64,000 nt of DNA from CAYSRC01 sp964446385. Its GTDB lineage: Bacteria; Bacillota; Clostridia; Oscillospirales; Ruminococcaceae. Every line of letters starts with the position of its first letter. Position 1 is the first letter of the stretch. Below, one piece after another: positions 8,640-17,105 of the stretch. The stretch is taken from NCBI GenBank assembly GCA_964446385.1, contig CAYUOH010000001.1, forward strand, positions 62,001-126,000. Direction: 5' to 3'. The notes beneath the pieces are model-generated. The model ran no database searches. It saw nothing but the letters and a program-made list of their open reading frames with translations, and had not been told where the DNA came from. Position numbers and translations under genes: made by a program.

Positions 8640-9650
8640 ATGGATATCAGCAGAAGGCAGCGACTGATTCTCGAGAAAATAGTCGGGCTGTATACCGAAT
8701 CGGGAGATCCTGTAGGCTCCAAGTATCTCGGAAGGGTTATTGACGAACTTATGGTTTCCTCCGCCACACTGCGGAATGAAATGGCGGCTCTGACGTCTCT
8801 CGGTCTTCTGGAACAACCGCACACCTCAGCAGGCAGGGTACCTACTGTTTTGGGGTACCGATATTATGTCGATAATTTAATGCGTGGGGAATCACCCGAC
8901 GAAAAAGAAAAACTATATATAAAAAATGTCGTAGATAACATGGACAGTGATGCTGAACGGGCTGCCGAAGAAGCGGCGCATCTCCTTTCGAAGATAACTG
9001 GTGTTGCAGCAATCACAACTACCCCGAAGGGTGGAAACGTTCAGATAACACACTTTGAATTGATACGAACCGGCAGGTACAATGTCGCGGTTATGGCTGT
9101 ATCTTCCGTTGGTGGTGTAAAAACCAGAGTATGCAGACAAAAATCCGAAATCACTGATTCAGAGTTAACGGAATTACAGCAGCTGCTAAACCGGTCACTG
9201 GTCTTTATTTCCGCTGAAGATGTCGGTGAAGATGCTGCATCGTCCCTGATTGGAAGAACACAGGAGAAAAATGCTCCGATAATCAAAGCGGCTGTAATTA
9301 TTATAAAAAGCATCAACGAAGTCCGGGTCTTTTCCGACGGTCAGCAGACTCTGCTGAAATATCATGAGCTTGACGGGTATATCGGAAAAATCCTTGATAT
9401 GTTCTCTGATACCGGCGGACTTAAAGAGGCACTTGAAACCGAAGAACCGCTTAAGATATTGGTTGGAGAAGGGCCGGGGCCTCTTGGCGAGGGAAATCTC
9501 GGTATGGTCGTCGGCAGATACAGGGCTTCCGGAGGACGGTATGGAGCTATAGCGGTTGCCGGTCCGTTCAGGATGAATTACAGATATATTGTCCCGCGTC
9601 TTGACTGGTTCCGAACCTGCCTAAGCAATACACTGACCGGTCCGATATAA
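8640..9650 (+). CDS. hrcA: heat-inducible transcription repressor HrcA
   Basis: Repressor of class I heat-shock genes, binding CIRCE as a dimer with help from GroEL. An N-terminal winged-helix domain (about residues 1-75, with GDPVGSKYL and SSATLRNEMAALTSLGLLEQPHTSAGRVPT-like segments) precedes a GAF-like domain. The start is the ATG at 8640, 9 bases after AAAGGAG; the TTG six bases earlier would be too close to it. The length is 336 residues. It is the first gene of hrcA-grpE-dnaK-dnaJ and sits directly downstream of the CIRCE site it should recognise. Confidence 0.97.
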   Translation: MDISRRQRLILEKIVGLYTESGDPVGSKYLGRVIDELMVSSATLRNEMAALTSLGLLEQPHTSAGRVPTVLGYRYYVDNLMRGESPDEKEKLYIKNVVDNMDSDAERAAEEAAHLLSKITGVAAITTTPKGGNVQITHFELIRTGRYNVAVMAVSSVGGVKTRVCRQKSEITDSELTELQQLLNRSLVFISAEDVGEDAASSLIGRTQEKNAPIIKAAVIIIKSINEVRVFSDGQQTLLKYHELDGYIGKILDMFSDTGGLKEALETEEPLKILVGEGPGPLGEGNLGMVVGRYRASGGRYGAIAVAGPFRMNYRYIVPRLDWFRTCLSNTLTGPI

Positions 9651-9662
9651 CAGGAGAGTGAA

Positions 9663-10262
9663 ATGAGTAAAAAAGACAGTAAAAAAGTATTTAATAACCC
9701 CGAAACAGCAGAATTGGAAACAACAAAAGAAATAGTGGATCCTGTAGTCGATACAGAAGAGGTTTCCGATTTGCCGGAAGAAACGCCCGAGGAGTCTGAA
9801 AATAAAGGTGAAGTAACCGGTCTTGAAGAAGAACTGAAAAAACTCCAAGAGCAGATTAATGAATCTAATGACAGGTTACTGCGGAGTGCGGCCGAGTTTG
9901 ACAATTTCCGTAAACGTACCGAAAAAGAAAAAAGCTCGTCGGTATCGCTGGGCATCATTTCCGCTATAGAGAAAATATTGCCGGCACTGGATACCTTGGC
10001 TATGGCAGCTCAGGCAGACAGTAAAGACGAAGACTACAAAAAAGGCGTATTGCTTACCGTCGGTCTATTTGAAAATGCTTTAAAGTCACTCGGCGTGGAG
10101 GAAATTCAAGCAGAGGGACAGCAGTTTAACCCGCAGTATCACAATGCAGTGTTACGTGAGACAGGTGATTACGAAAGCGGGACGGTAGTAAGGGTTCTGC
10201 AAAAAGGTTACATAATGGGAGACCGCATAATAAGACACGCGATTGTGTCGGTAGCGGAATAA
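9663..10262 (+). CDS. grpE: nucleotide exchange factor GrpE
   Basis: Cochaperone that releases ADP from DnaK. The N-terminal 60 residues are acidic and probably disordered, followed by a long coiled coil (about 65-110) that includes the hallmark AAEFDNFRKRTEKE. The C-terminal beta-wing domain ends in VLQKGYIMGDRIIRHAIVSVAE-type sequence (GY..GDR..R.A.V..). The 199 residues are normal. A 12-base gap with GGAGAG separates it from hrcA, consistent with co-transcription. Confidence 0.97.
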   Translation: MSKKDSKKVFNNPETAELETTKEIVDPVVDTEEVSDLPEETPEESENKGEVTGLEEELKKLQEQINESNDRLLRSAAEFDNFRKRTEKEKSSSVSLGIISAIEKILPALDTLAMAAQADSKDEDYKKGVLLTVGLFENALKSLGVEEIQAEGQQFNPQYHNAVLRETGDYESGTVVRVLQKGYIMGDRIIRHAIVSVAE

Positions 10263-10316
10263 TACCGCTCCCGCGCGTAAATATATAAATTACTTTAACA
10301 AAGGAGAAATATAGTA

Positions 10317-12149
10317 ATGTCTAAGATTATAGGAATAGATTTAGGAACCACCAACAGCTGCGTTGCTGTTATGGAAGGCGGCGAAGCGGTAGTTATCGCA
10401 AATGCAGAGGGCGCACGTACAACCCCTTCGGTTGTTGCATTCAGCAGAAACGGTGAACGTATGGTAGGCCAAATTGCAAAACGCCAGGCCATCACCAACC
10501 CTGACCGTACGATAAGTAGTATTAAGCGGGATATGGGCAGCGACAGACGTGTTGACATTGACGGCAAAAAGTACACTCCTCAGGAAATCAGCGCGATGAT
10601 CCTCCAGAAACTGAAAGCCGATGCCGAAGCTTATCTCGGTGAAAAGGTCGGAGAGGCTGTTATTACAGTCCCCGCGTATTTCAACGATGCTCAGCGTCAG
10701 GCAACCAAAGACGCCGGTACAATTGCCGGTCTTGAAGTTAAGCGAATTATCAACGAACCTACTGCAGCCGCGCTTTCTTACGGAGTAGATAAGGAGCAGG
10801 ACCAGAAGGTAATGGTTTATGACCTCGGCGGCGGTACATTTGATGTATCCATCATCGAAATGGGTGACGGTGTACAGGAAGTTCTTGCCACTGCCGGCAA
10901 CAACCGTCTTGGTGGCGATGACTTTGACCAGCGCATAATGGACTGGATGGCTGACGAGTTCAAGAAAGAGAACGGAATTGATCTCCGCAATGACAAGATG
11001 GCCCTGCAGAGACTGAAAGAAGCAGCGGAAAAAGCAAAGGTTGAGCTTTCTGGCGTAGCTTCCACCGCAATCAACCTTCCTTTTATTACTTCGGACGCAA
11101 ACGGTCCCAAGCATCTTGACATGACGCTTTCCCGTGCTAAATTCGACGAGCTAACAGCGGATTTGGTCGAGAAAACCATTGGTCCTGTCCGTCAGGCTTT
11201 GTCCGATGCCGGACTTAAGCCCGAGCAACTTGACAAGGTGCTTCTGGTAGGAGGTTCCTCGCGTGTTATCGCCGTTCAGGAAGCAGTTAAGAAGCTTATT
11301 GGAAAAGAACCCTTCAAGGGAATTAACCCGGATGAATGTGTCGCACTTGGTGCAGCAATTCAGGGTGGCGTTCTCAGCGGTGACTCAAGCACATCCGTTC
11401 TGCTTCTTGATGTTACTCCTCTGTCTCTCGGAATCGAAACAGAGGGTGGAATCAATACCCGAATCATAGAGCGCAATACCACCATTCCTACAAAGAAGAG
11501 CCAGATCTTCAGTACCGCAGCTGACGGACAGACTTCAGTTGAAATTCATGTTCTTCAGGGTGAGCGTGATTTTGCAAAAGACAACAACACATTGGGTATG
11601 TTCCATCTTGACGGAATTCCCGCTGCTCCCAGAGGAGTTCCTCAGATTGAGGTTTCGTTTGACATCGATGCAAACGGTATAGTTCATGTTTCTGCAAAGG
11701 ATCTGGGAACCGGAAAGAGCCAGGATATCACCATTACATCCAGCACCAATATGTCCAATAACGATATTGACCGTGCAGTTCGTGAGGCTGAACAATATGC
11801 TGAAAGCGACAAAAAACAGCGCGAAGAAGTTGAAAATAAGAACGCGGCTGACAGCGCAGCATACCAGGCAGAAAAAATGATTAAGGATCTCGGAGAAAAA
11901 ATAGCGCCCGCTGATGCCGAAGAAGTCAACGCGAAAATTGCAGCTCTTCGTGAGGCTATCAAAAACGGAGATAATAACGATATTAAGACCAAGCGCGAAG
12001 ACCTCGAAAAGAAAATGTATGAAATCAGCAGCAAACTTTACAGCCAGCAGGGTACTGATGCTCAACCAGAAGTACAGGGAGACCCGGGTCAGGGAGCTAA
12101 TCAGCCTGATGACGGCGTTGTAGATGCCGACTTTACCGAAGTAGAATAA
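10317..12149 (+). CDS. dnaK: molecular chaperone DnaK (Hsp70)
   Basis: ATP-dependent cytosolic chaperone. The nucleotide-binding domain opens with IGIDLGTTNSCVAVMEGG and contains the phosphate loops VYDLGGGTFDVSI and LVGGSSRVIAVQ. The substrate-binding domain and helical lid follow, and the C-terminus is acidic (VVDADFTEVE). At 610 residues it has the shorter length of Gram-positive DnaK, lacking the 24-residue N-domain insertion found in Gram-negative homologues. It has a strong AAAGGAGA site, and it is separated from dnaJ by a hairpin. Confidence 0.99.
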   Translation: MSKIIGIDLGTTNSCVAVMEGGEAVVIANAEGARTTPSVVAFSRNGERMVGQIAKRQAITNPDRTISSIKRDMGSDRRVDIDGKKYTPQEISAMILQKLKADAEAYLGEKVGEAVITVPAYFNDAQRQATKDAGTIAGLEVKRIINEPTAAALSYGVDKEQDQKVMVYDLGGGTFDVSIIEMGDGVQEVLATAGNNRLGGDDFDQRIMDWMADEFKKENGIDLRNDKMALQRLKEAAEKAKVELSGVASTAINLPFITSDANGPKHLDMTLSRAKFDELTADLVEKTIGPVRQALSDAGLKPEQLDKVLLVGGSSRVIAVQEAVKKLIGKEPFKGINPDECVALGAAIQGGVLSGDSSTSVLLLDVTPLSLGIETEGGINTRIIERNTTIPTKKSQIFSTAADGQTSVEIHVLQGERDFAKDNNTLGMFHLDGIPAAPRGVPQIEVSFDIDANGIVHVSAKDLGTGKSQDITITSSTNMSNNDIDRAVREAEQYAESDKKQREEVENKNAADSAAYQAEKMIKDLGEKIAPADAEEVNAKIAALREAIKNGDNNDIKTKREDLEKKMYEISSKLYSQQGTDAQPEVQGDPGQGANQPDDGVVDADFTEVE

Positions 12150-12171
12150 TAAGTCCGGATTAATCAGCATA

Positions 12172-12195
12172 GGGGTGATGCTTTTGCATCGCCCC
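12172..12195 (+). promoter_or_regulatory. dnaK-dnaJ intercistronic hairpin
   Basis: A 10-bp stem (one G-U pair) with TTTT loop, and no T-tract after it. It is therefore more likely an mRNA stability or processing element, limiting dnaJ expression relative to dnaK, than a terminator. Confidence 0.55.
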
Positions 12196-12222
12196 GCGCT
12201 GTCGTAAAGGGAAACATACAAT

Positions 12223-13407
12223 ATGGCGGAAAAAAGAGATTATTATGAAGTCCTCGGCGTTAACCGCAACGCCTCTGATGATGAAATAAAGAGCGCCTAC
12301 CGGAAACTTGCCAAAAAATATCATCCCGATCTTAATCCCGATGATACCACTGCCGAGGGGAAATTTAAGGAACTAGGCGAAGCCTATGAAGTCCTTTCCG
12401 ATAAAGAAAAAAGGTCTCGCTATGATCAGTTCGGAATGGCCGGCGTTGATCCAAGCTACGGTGCTGGTCAGGGCTTCGGAGGATTCGGAGGCGGTTATGA
12501 TGTGGATCTTGGTGACATATTCAGCCAGTTCTTCGGAGGCGGAAACGGTTTCGGTTTCGGAGGTTCCTCCAGACGCTCCGCTTCTGCTAATTCTCCCCGC
12601 AAGGGCGGAGACGTTCGTGTCACTCTGCCGCTGACTTTTCTTGAAGCGGCTCACGGATGTGTCAAAACCATTCAGATCAACGTGATGGAAACCTGCCAGG
12701 AATGCGGAGGAAACGGTGCGGCCAAGGGAACCCAGCCTGTCACATGCAATCATTGCCACGGGACGGGTTACGTTACTGTACAGCAGAATATGTTCGGAAC
12801 GGTTATGCGCAGCAGTCAGCCCTGCCCTGAATGTCACGGAACAGGCAAGAAGATAGAAAAGCCCTGTCCGAAATGTAATGGAAACGAAAGGGTCAGAACT
12901 AAGAAAAAGCTTGAGGTTAATGTACCGGCCGGAATCAACGACGAGCAAATGCTCAGTCTGAGAGGACGCGGAGATGCAGGTACTAACGGCGGGCCTAACG
13001 GGGATGTTATAATAATAATTGATCTGCAGAATGATCCTTTGTTCGAACGGGATGGAAGCGATGTTTATGTAACCGTACCTGTAACCTACGCAGAAGCGGC
13101 TTTGGGTGCTGAAATTGTAGTCCCGACAATTGACGGTAAAATTAAATTTACAGTTCCAGACGGAACTCAACCGGGAGCGATATTCCGTTTAAGAGGCAAG
13201 GGAATACCTCATATTAACAGCACACAGCGCGGAGATCAGTATGTTACAGCAACGCTTGAGGTTCCGAAGAAGCTTTCCAAGGAACAGAAAAATCTAATCA
13301 AACAACTGGATCAGAGTCTCAATGATGATAAGAATTACATCAACCGCAAGACTTTTGCAGACAAGATAAAAAAAGCCTTCGGAAAGGAATCCCAGAATAA
13401 CGACTGA
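12223..13407 (+). CDS. dnaJ: chaperone protein DnaJ (Hsp40)
   Basis: Cochaperone that stimulates DnaK ATPase activity. The J domain has HPD (residues about 34-36, YHPDLNPDD), followed by a Gly/Phe-rich segment (about 80-120) and the zinc-finger domain with four CXXC motifs (CQECGGNG, CNHCHGTG, CPECHGTG, CPKCNGNE). The fourth motif ends in Asn-Glu rather than the usual Gly-X-Gly, but its two cysteines are kept. Two C-terminal beta domains follow. The 394 residues make it a full type I DnaJ. It is the last gene of the operon. Confidence 0.98.
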   Translation: MAEKRDYYEVLGVNRNASDDEIKSAYRKLAKKYHPDLNPDDTTAEGKFKELGEAYEVLSDKEKRSRYDQFGMAGVDPSYGAGQGFGGFGGGYDVDLGDIFSQFFGGGNGFGFGGSSRRSASANSPRKGGDVRVTLPLTFLEAAHGCVKTIQINVMETCQECGGNGAAKGTQPVTCNHCHGTGYVTVQQNMFGTVMRSSQPCPECHGTGKKIEKPCPKCNGNERVRTKKKLEVNVPAGINDEQMLSLRGRGDAGTNGGPNGDVIIIIDLQNDPLFERDGSDVYVTVPVTYAEAALGAEIVVPTIDGKIKFTVPDGTQPGAIFRLRGKGIPHINSTQRGDQYVTATLEVPKKLSKEQKNLIKQLDQSLNDDKNYINRKTFADKIKKAFGKESQNND

Positions 13408-13454
13408 GATACCTACCTCTTTGAAAATTAGTATAACTTCTTCCTAGAAAACAA

Positions 13455-13664
13455 ATGCGTAATAATCGTCGCCAGTTTAATTGCAGCCCTGATACTTTCA
13501 ATGATGACTTTTGTTTTTTCATGGTAGGAGGAAAGCCGGAGACTGCACCGGAACTGTCGATGGAAGAGACTCGGACTGCCGAAGAGACAACAAAGCCGGA
13601 ATCGCTTGAAGAAGACCCCCCCATCCGGACAGTTTCGTTGAATCTGATAGAGAATGAAGTATAA
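13455..13664 (+). pseudogene. frameshifted small membrane-anchored ORF
   Basis: Two adjacent frames look like halves of one small protein. The frame at 13456-13524 encodes a strong membrane or signal helix (CVIIVASLIAALILSMMTFV, then FSW and TAG). The ATG-led frame at 13455-13664 is not protein-like over the same bases, but from 13521 it becomes a plausible acidic tail (47 codons, rich in E, P and T, ending IENEV). A helix followed by an acidic extracytoplasmic tail would be a normal single-pass protein if one or two indels were repaired. I cannot identify a family. An AGGAGG inside the ORF at 13526-13531 has no start codon at useful distance. The rest of the 13408-13822 gap holds a terminator and the MATE promoter region. 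Confidence 0.4.
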
Positions 13665-13677
13665 TATTTAGATTATA

Positions 13678-13711
13678 AAAAGAGGAGCTATGGAATTTGC
13701 TCCTCTTTTGA
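13678..13711 (+). terminator. intrinsic terminator of the heat-shock operon region
   Basis: An 11-bp stem (AAAAGAGGAGC and complement), 10-base loop, ending in TTTT. It probably ends the hrcA-dnaJ transcript together with the degenerate ORF before it. Confidence 0.85.
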
Positions 13712-13750
13712 TTTTATTGGGTCGAAAAAGATTTCTTCTAGGGAATGTGT

Positions 13751-13799
13751 TATACTAAATGGCAATTATATATACGTCGTTATCAGAGGAACGTCGTTA
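13751..13799 (+). promoter_or_regulatory. putative extended -10 promoter and direct repeats before MATE gene
   Basis: TGTTATACT gives an extended -10 box (TATACT at 13751-13756), with no clear -35. Downstream, the 9-mer ACGTCGTTA occurs twice (13774-13782 and 13791-13799), 17 bases apart, in a position suited to an operator. Nothing identifies a regulator. Confidence 0.35.
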
Positions 13800-13822
13800 G
13801 TGAAGAACGGAGTTGATGTGTA

Positions 13823-15247
13823 ATGCCCGACAAACAGTCAGAACTTAGGGCCAGGCGTCAGCGAATGATGCTTGAAGAACCGATGATGAAAGTAATTCCA
13901 TATGTTGCCATTCCGATGATTATTTCGACCTTGATAGATGCAATATACAATCTTGCGGATACTTTTTTTGTAAGCGGCCTCGGTGAGGTTGCGACCGCAG
14001 CCGTATCAGTAAACGATTCACTTATGAATATGTTGCGGGCGGTGGCAATGGGATTTGCCATGGGTGCCGCAAGTTATATTTCCCGTCTGATGGGTGCCAA
14101 GGAGGATAAAAAAGCATCACGTGTGGCTACCTCCACACTTGGTATCGGCGTTATTTTTTCCCTCCTGGTCGGAATTATCTGTTTCTTTTTTCGAGAACAG
14201 ATAGTAATGTTTATGGGAAGTACGGTCCAGGCAAAGAGTTATTCTATGGATTACGCTAAGTGGATAACACTTTCGGCCCCATTTACGACGGCTAACCTTA
14301 TTATGAATCAGCTGCTGCGAAGTGAAGGAAGCACGACTTATGCCATGTGGGGTATGTGCAGCGGGTGTATTCTCAATTGCGGGTTGGATCCAATTTTTAT
14401 CAATACACTTGGCATGGAGGTAGAAGGAGCAGCTCTTGCTACAGGTATTTCCAAAGCTGCCAGCTGCGTTGTTCTTGCTATTCCTTATATAAAACATACC
14501 GCGATGCTCGAAATACATCCACGCAATTTCAAGATTGAAAAGGATTCCTTTATTGAAGTAACGCGAATGGGTGTTCCGGCGTTCATTCGCATGAGTCTGA
14601 TGTCTCTGGGTGGAATAGTAACCAACAATGTTGCAAAGGCCTTCGGAACAGCTGTACTTGCCGCTATTGCTATTGCGAACAAGCTTTACCGAATGATTGG
14701 TTCGATTATTATGGGTTTTTCTCAGGGATTCGGTCCTGTTGCCGGATTCTGCTGGGGTGCGCGCCGTTACAACCGTGTTCGTGAAGCTTATCGCTCAACG
14801 CTTACTATCGGCTTTGTTGCAGCGGCAATACTCGGCGTGCTGATGTTCGTGTTTGCCCGTCCTCTTATCAACATTTTCAATTCGGAGGGTACAGAACAGG
14901 TCACTTCAATCGGAATGCTGAAGATCCGAACTCTATGCGTGGTCTTTATTCCCCATGTTTTTGTTATGGTTACAAGCAACCTTTACCAGTCTCTCGGCAA
15001 ACCGCTGGGAAATCTGATTTTGAGTATGTCACGTCAACTGCTGTTCCTGATTCCTCTTTTGCTTATTGTTCCGAAAATCTTCGGGGTAGAAGGTCTTGCA
15101 TGTTGCCAGGCTTTGTCGGATCTGTTCTCCTGTCTTTTCCTGGCAATTCCTTTCTCTGCAAGTATAACTAAAACTATCAGAAGCCTTAAGGACGGAGAAG
15201 ATCCTCCTTTCGGAAAAGCTTCAAGAAGTATTCAGACGGAAGAATAA
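13823..15247 (+). CDS. MATE-family multidrug/metabolite exporter
   Basis: Integral membrane antiporter of the MATE family (MatE superfamily, DinF/NorM-like), with 12 hydrophobic helices over 474 residues arranged as two six-helix halves. Typical features are the early PMIISTLIDAIYNLADTFFV segment, the AVSVNDSLMNMLRAVAMGFAMGA helix pair, and the second half with FSQGFGPVAGFCWGARRY. Such proteins export cationic drugs or metabolites using Na+ or H+ gradients; the substrate cannot be inferred. It appears monocistronic, since the following ABC operon has its own strong promoter. Confidence 0.9.
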   Translation: MPDKQSELRARRQRMMLEEPMMKVIPYVAIPMIISTLIDAIYNLADTFFVSGLGEVATAAVSVNDSLMNMLRAVAMGFAMGAASYISRLMGAKEDKKASRVATSTLGIGVIFSLLVGIICFFFREQIVMFMGSTVQAKSYSMDYAKWITLSAPFTTANLIMNQLLRSEGSTTYAMWGMCSGCILNCGLDPIFINTLGMEVEGAALATGISKAASCVVLAIPYIKHTAMLEIHPRNFKIEKDSFIEVTRMGVPAFIRMSLMSLGGIVTNNVAKAFGTAVLAAIAIANKLYRMIGSIIMGFSQGFGPVAGFCWGARRYNRVREAYRSTLTIGFVAAAILGVLMFVFARPLINIFNSEGTEQVTSIGMLKIRTLCVVFIPHVFVMVTSNLYQSLGKPLGNLILSMSRQLLFLIPLLLIVPKIFGVEGLACCQALSDLFSCLFLAIPFSASITKTIRSLKDGEDPPFGKASRSIQTEE

Positions 15248-15397
15248 CAATTGCTTGGAAGTAGTCAGTTTTTATATAGAACAGGATTTGTGGTGCAGTT
15301 TGTATTGACTGAACCTCTGTTTTATGTGATAAAAGGGAAATTCTTGGATATTTTCCAAATATTCATCAATACGGCAACAAATATTCACAAATTATCA

Positions 15398-15426
15398 TTG
15401 ACAATGCATAAATATGCAATTATAAT
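15398..15426 (+). promoter_or_regulatory. consensus sigma-A promoter of ABC transporter operon 1
   Basis: TTGACA (15398-15403), a 17-base spacer and TATAAT (15421-15426): a full consensus match at both hexamers. Such a strong promoter normally requires repression, and an ARG-box-like palindrome fills the spacer. Confidence 0.9.
15403..15420 (+). promoter_or_regulatory. ARG-box-like operator within the promoter spacer
   Basis: The 18-mer AATGCATAAATATGCAAT has TGCATA/TATGCA arms. It follows the ArgR/AhrC consensus form (WNTGAATWWWWATTCANW) with only the symmetric A-to-C and T-to-G changes. It lies exactly between -35 and -10, where a bound repressor would exclude RNA polymerase. The assignment to an arginine repressor is an inference; no argR gene is in the window. 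Confidence 0.6.
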
Positions 15427-15482
15427 GTCAATTGTCATTATTGATTATTCGCGGTTAAACCATGAAAGAGGAGTATAAAAAA

Positions 15483-16298
15483 ATGAAAAAAATATTATCT
15501 GTTTTGTTTGTGATTGTTCTCATGCTTACACTGTGTTCCTGCGGAGCAAAGAAAAACAAGAATTTTACCATTGAAGACGGAAAACTTACCGTAGCGACCT
15601 CTCCGGATTTCGCGCCGTATGAGTTTTATTCTGTGGATGAAAACGGGGAATATGTACTTTCCGGTTTTGATCCTGCCCTGGCGCAGTATATAGCAGATTA
15701 TCTTAATCTTGATCTGGAAATTATACCGATGGATTTTGACGGAGTTCTTGCTGAGCTTACCGCCGGCAACGTTGACCTGGGTATGGCCGGTCTTTCTCCC
15801 GACCCCGAACGTGCCAAAGCAATGGATTTCAGTGATATCTATTACAAAGGCGGTCAGAGTTTTGTAACCAATAAAACCAATGCCGGCAATTTCACTGATC
15901 TGGCATCGCTTAATACTGCCGGTAAACAAATCGGAGCACAGAACGGTTCCATCCAGATGGACCTGGCGAATCAATACTCTGTTGACGCCGATATTATTTC
16001 ACTTGTAAAGGTTACGGATATCGTCGGCGAACTGGTCGCCGGAACTCTTGACGGTGCATATATTGAGACCGTCGTAGCAGAGACATATCAGAAAAACTAC
16101 CCCGATCTTGTTATCGTATGTGATGTACCTTACGAAGCTGAGGGTTCTGCCATCGGCGTAAGCAAAGGCAATGAAGATCTGCTTGCGAAAGTTAACGAGG
16201 CAATAGCGGAGGCTAACAAGGACGGCAGTTTTGCTTCTTTTGTTGCCGAAGCAAATGAATTGGCCGAGGGCGATATCTATGAAGGAATAATTGACTGA
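15483..16298 (+). CDS. amino-acid ABC transporter substrate-binding lipoprotein 1
   Basis: Periplasmic-type binding protein (family 3, SBP_bac_3) tethered to the outer face of the membrane. The start is the ATG at 15483, 9 bases after AGAGGAG; an upstream in-frame ATG at 15462 precedes that site. The signal peptide ends in a lipobox, LCSCG, with the lipidated Cys near residue 19. Further diagnostic parts are the TVATSPDFAPYEF strand that begins lobe 1, LDLEIIPMDFDGVLAELTAGNVDLGMAGL, and SDIYYKGGQSFV. About 271 residues is normal. Family 3 proteins bind polar or basic amino acids. With the ARG-box-like operator, arginine or a related basic amino acid is the best guess. Confidence 0.93.
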   Translation: MKKILSVLFVIVLMLTLCSCGAKKNKNFTIEDGKLTVATSPDFAPYEFYSVDENGEYVLSGFDPALAQYIADYLNLDLEIIPMDFDGVLAELTAGNVDLGMAGLSPDPERAKAMDFSDIYYKGGQSFVTNKTNAGNFTDLASLNTAGKQIGAQNGSIQMDLANQYSVDADIISLVKVTDIVGELVAGTLDGAYIETVVAETYQKNYPDLVIVCDVPYEAEGSAIGVSKGNEDLLAKVNEAIAEANKDGSFASFVAEANELAEGDIYEGIID

Positions 16299-16318
16299 TA
16301 ATCAGGATGAATATTATA

Positions 16319-16357
16319 ATAATCCTCTCCGGCATTAAATATGCCGGAGAGGATTAT
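16319..16357 (+). promoter_or_regulatory. 17-bp hairpin between binding protein and permease genes
   Basis: A perfect 17-bp stem with a TAAAT loop and no T-tract after it. Hairpins at this place in ABC operons are known to protect the upstream mRNA or partly attenuate, giving more binding protein than permease. It also covers an ATG (16341) that could be mistaken for the permease start. Confidence 0.7.
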
Positions 16358-16385
16358 CTATGAAAAAGAAAGGTTAAAATTTTTA

Positions 16386-17105
16386 ATGGTTTCAGCGGAA
16401 GGATTTGAAAGGACATTTAAATATCTCGGAATGTTCAAAGACGGTCTCCTCGGGACACTTCTTCTGTCTGCTTTTACAGTATTTTTCGGTTTTATTCTCG
16501 GATTAATACTTTCTATTCTACGAGTATCGGGAAAAAACACGAAAAATCCTATAGTCAAAGGCATGGCAGCGGTTGCTTCAGTATATGTTGAGGTTATACG
16601 GGCTACTCCGATGCTAGTGCAGCTTATGATAATCTATTACGGAATGTCAACATTGTTTACCCTTCCCAGATTCGAAATGTTCGGGTTGTTCAGATTTGAA
16701 AGGTTTTTACCCGGTGTGGTTGCTCTTTCTATGAATTCCGGTGCATATCTTTGTGAGGTAATTCGCTCCGGCATTCAGTCTATCGATATCGGTCAGACTG
16801 AAGCCTCACGATCTCTTGGTTTGTCTACAGGGCAGACAATGAGATATGTTATTTTACCTCAGGCTATTAAAAATATTCTGCCGGCGATAGCAAACGAGTT
16901 TGTCACAATAATCAAAGAATCCTCAATATGCTACACTGTCGGTGTTCAGGAGATAATGTATGCTGCCAGCTCTGCAAAAGGAGCCACATTCCTTGTTCTG
17001 GAACCGTATCTTGTTGCAGCTGCCGTATATTTTTGCCTGACATTCCCGACAAGCAAAATTATCGCGTATTTTGAAAGGAGGATGAGCGTAGGTGACAAAA
17101 GATAA
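16386..17105 (+). CDS. amino-acid ABC transporter permease 1 (HisM-type)
   Basis: Inner-membrane permease subunit of a polar amino-acid importer. The start is taken at ATG 16386 after AAGAAAGG; an earlier in-frame ATG (16341) lies inside the hairpin stem. It carries about five hydrophobic helices and the His/Glu/Gln/Arg/opine permease domain, with the EVIRATPMLVQLMIIYYG motif and the EAA loop that contacts the ATPase (GQTEASRSLGLSTGQTMRYV, then LPQAIKNILPAI). At 239 residues it is normal. Its end overlaps the ATPase start by 14 bases. Confidence 0.92.
   Translation: MVSAEGFERTFKYLGMFKDGLLGTLLLSAFTVFFGFILGLILSILRVSGKNTKNPIVKGMAAVASVYVEVIRATPMLVQLMIIYYGMSTLFTLPRFEMFGLFRFERFLPGVVALSMNSGAYLCEVIRSGIQSIDIGQTEASRSLGLSTGQTMRYVILPQAIKNILPAIANEFVTIIKESSICYTVGVQEIMYAASSAKGATFLVLEPYLVAAAVYFCLTFPTSKIIAYFERRMSVGDKR

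Noticed and set aside
10341..12221. Long open frames on the minus strand across dnaK (257 and 228 codons)
   Set aside because: They mirror the codon bias of dnaK, have no ribosome-binding sites and do not resemble any protein; dnaK is complete on the plus strand.
13455..13520. ATG-led N-terminus MRNNRRQFN-type of the small ORF after dnaJ as a real protein
   Set aside because: The overlapping frame encodes a clean membrane helix over the same bases, so the ATG frame here is probably the out-of-frame reading.
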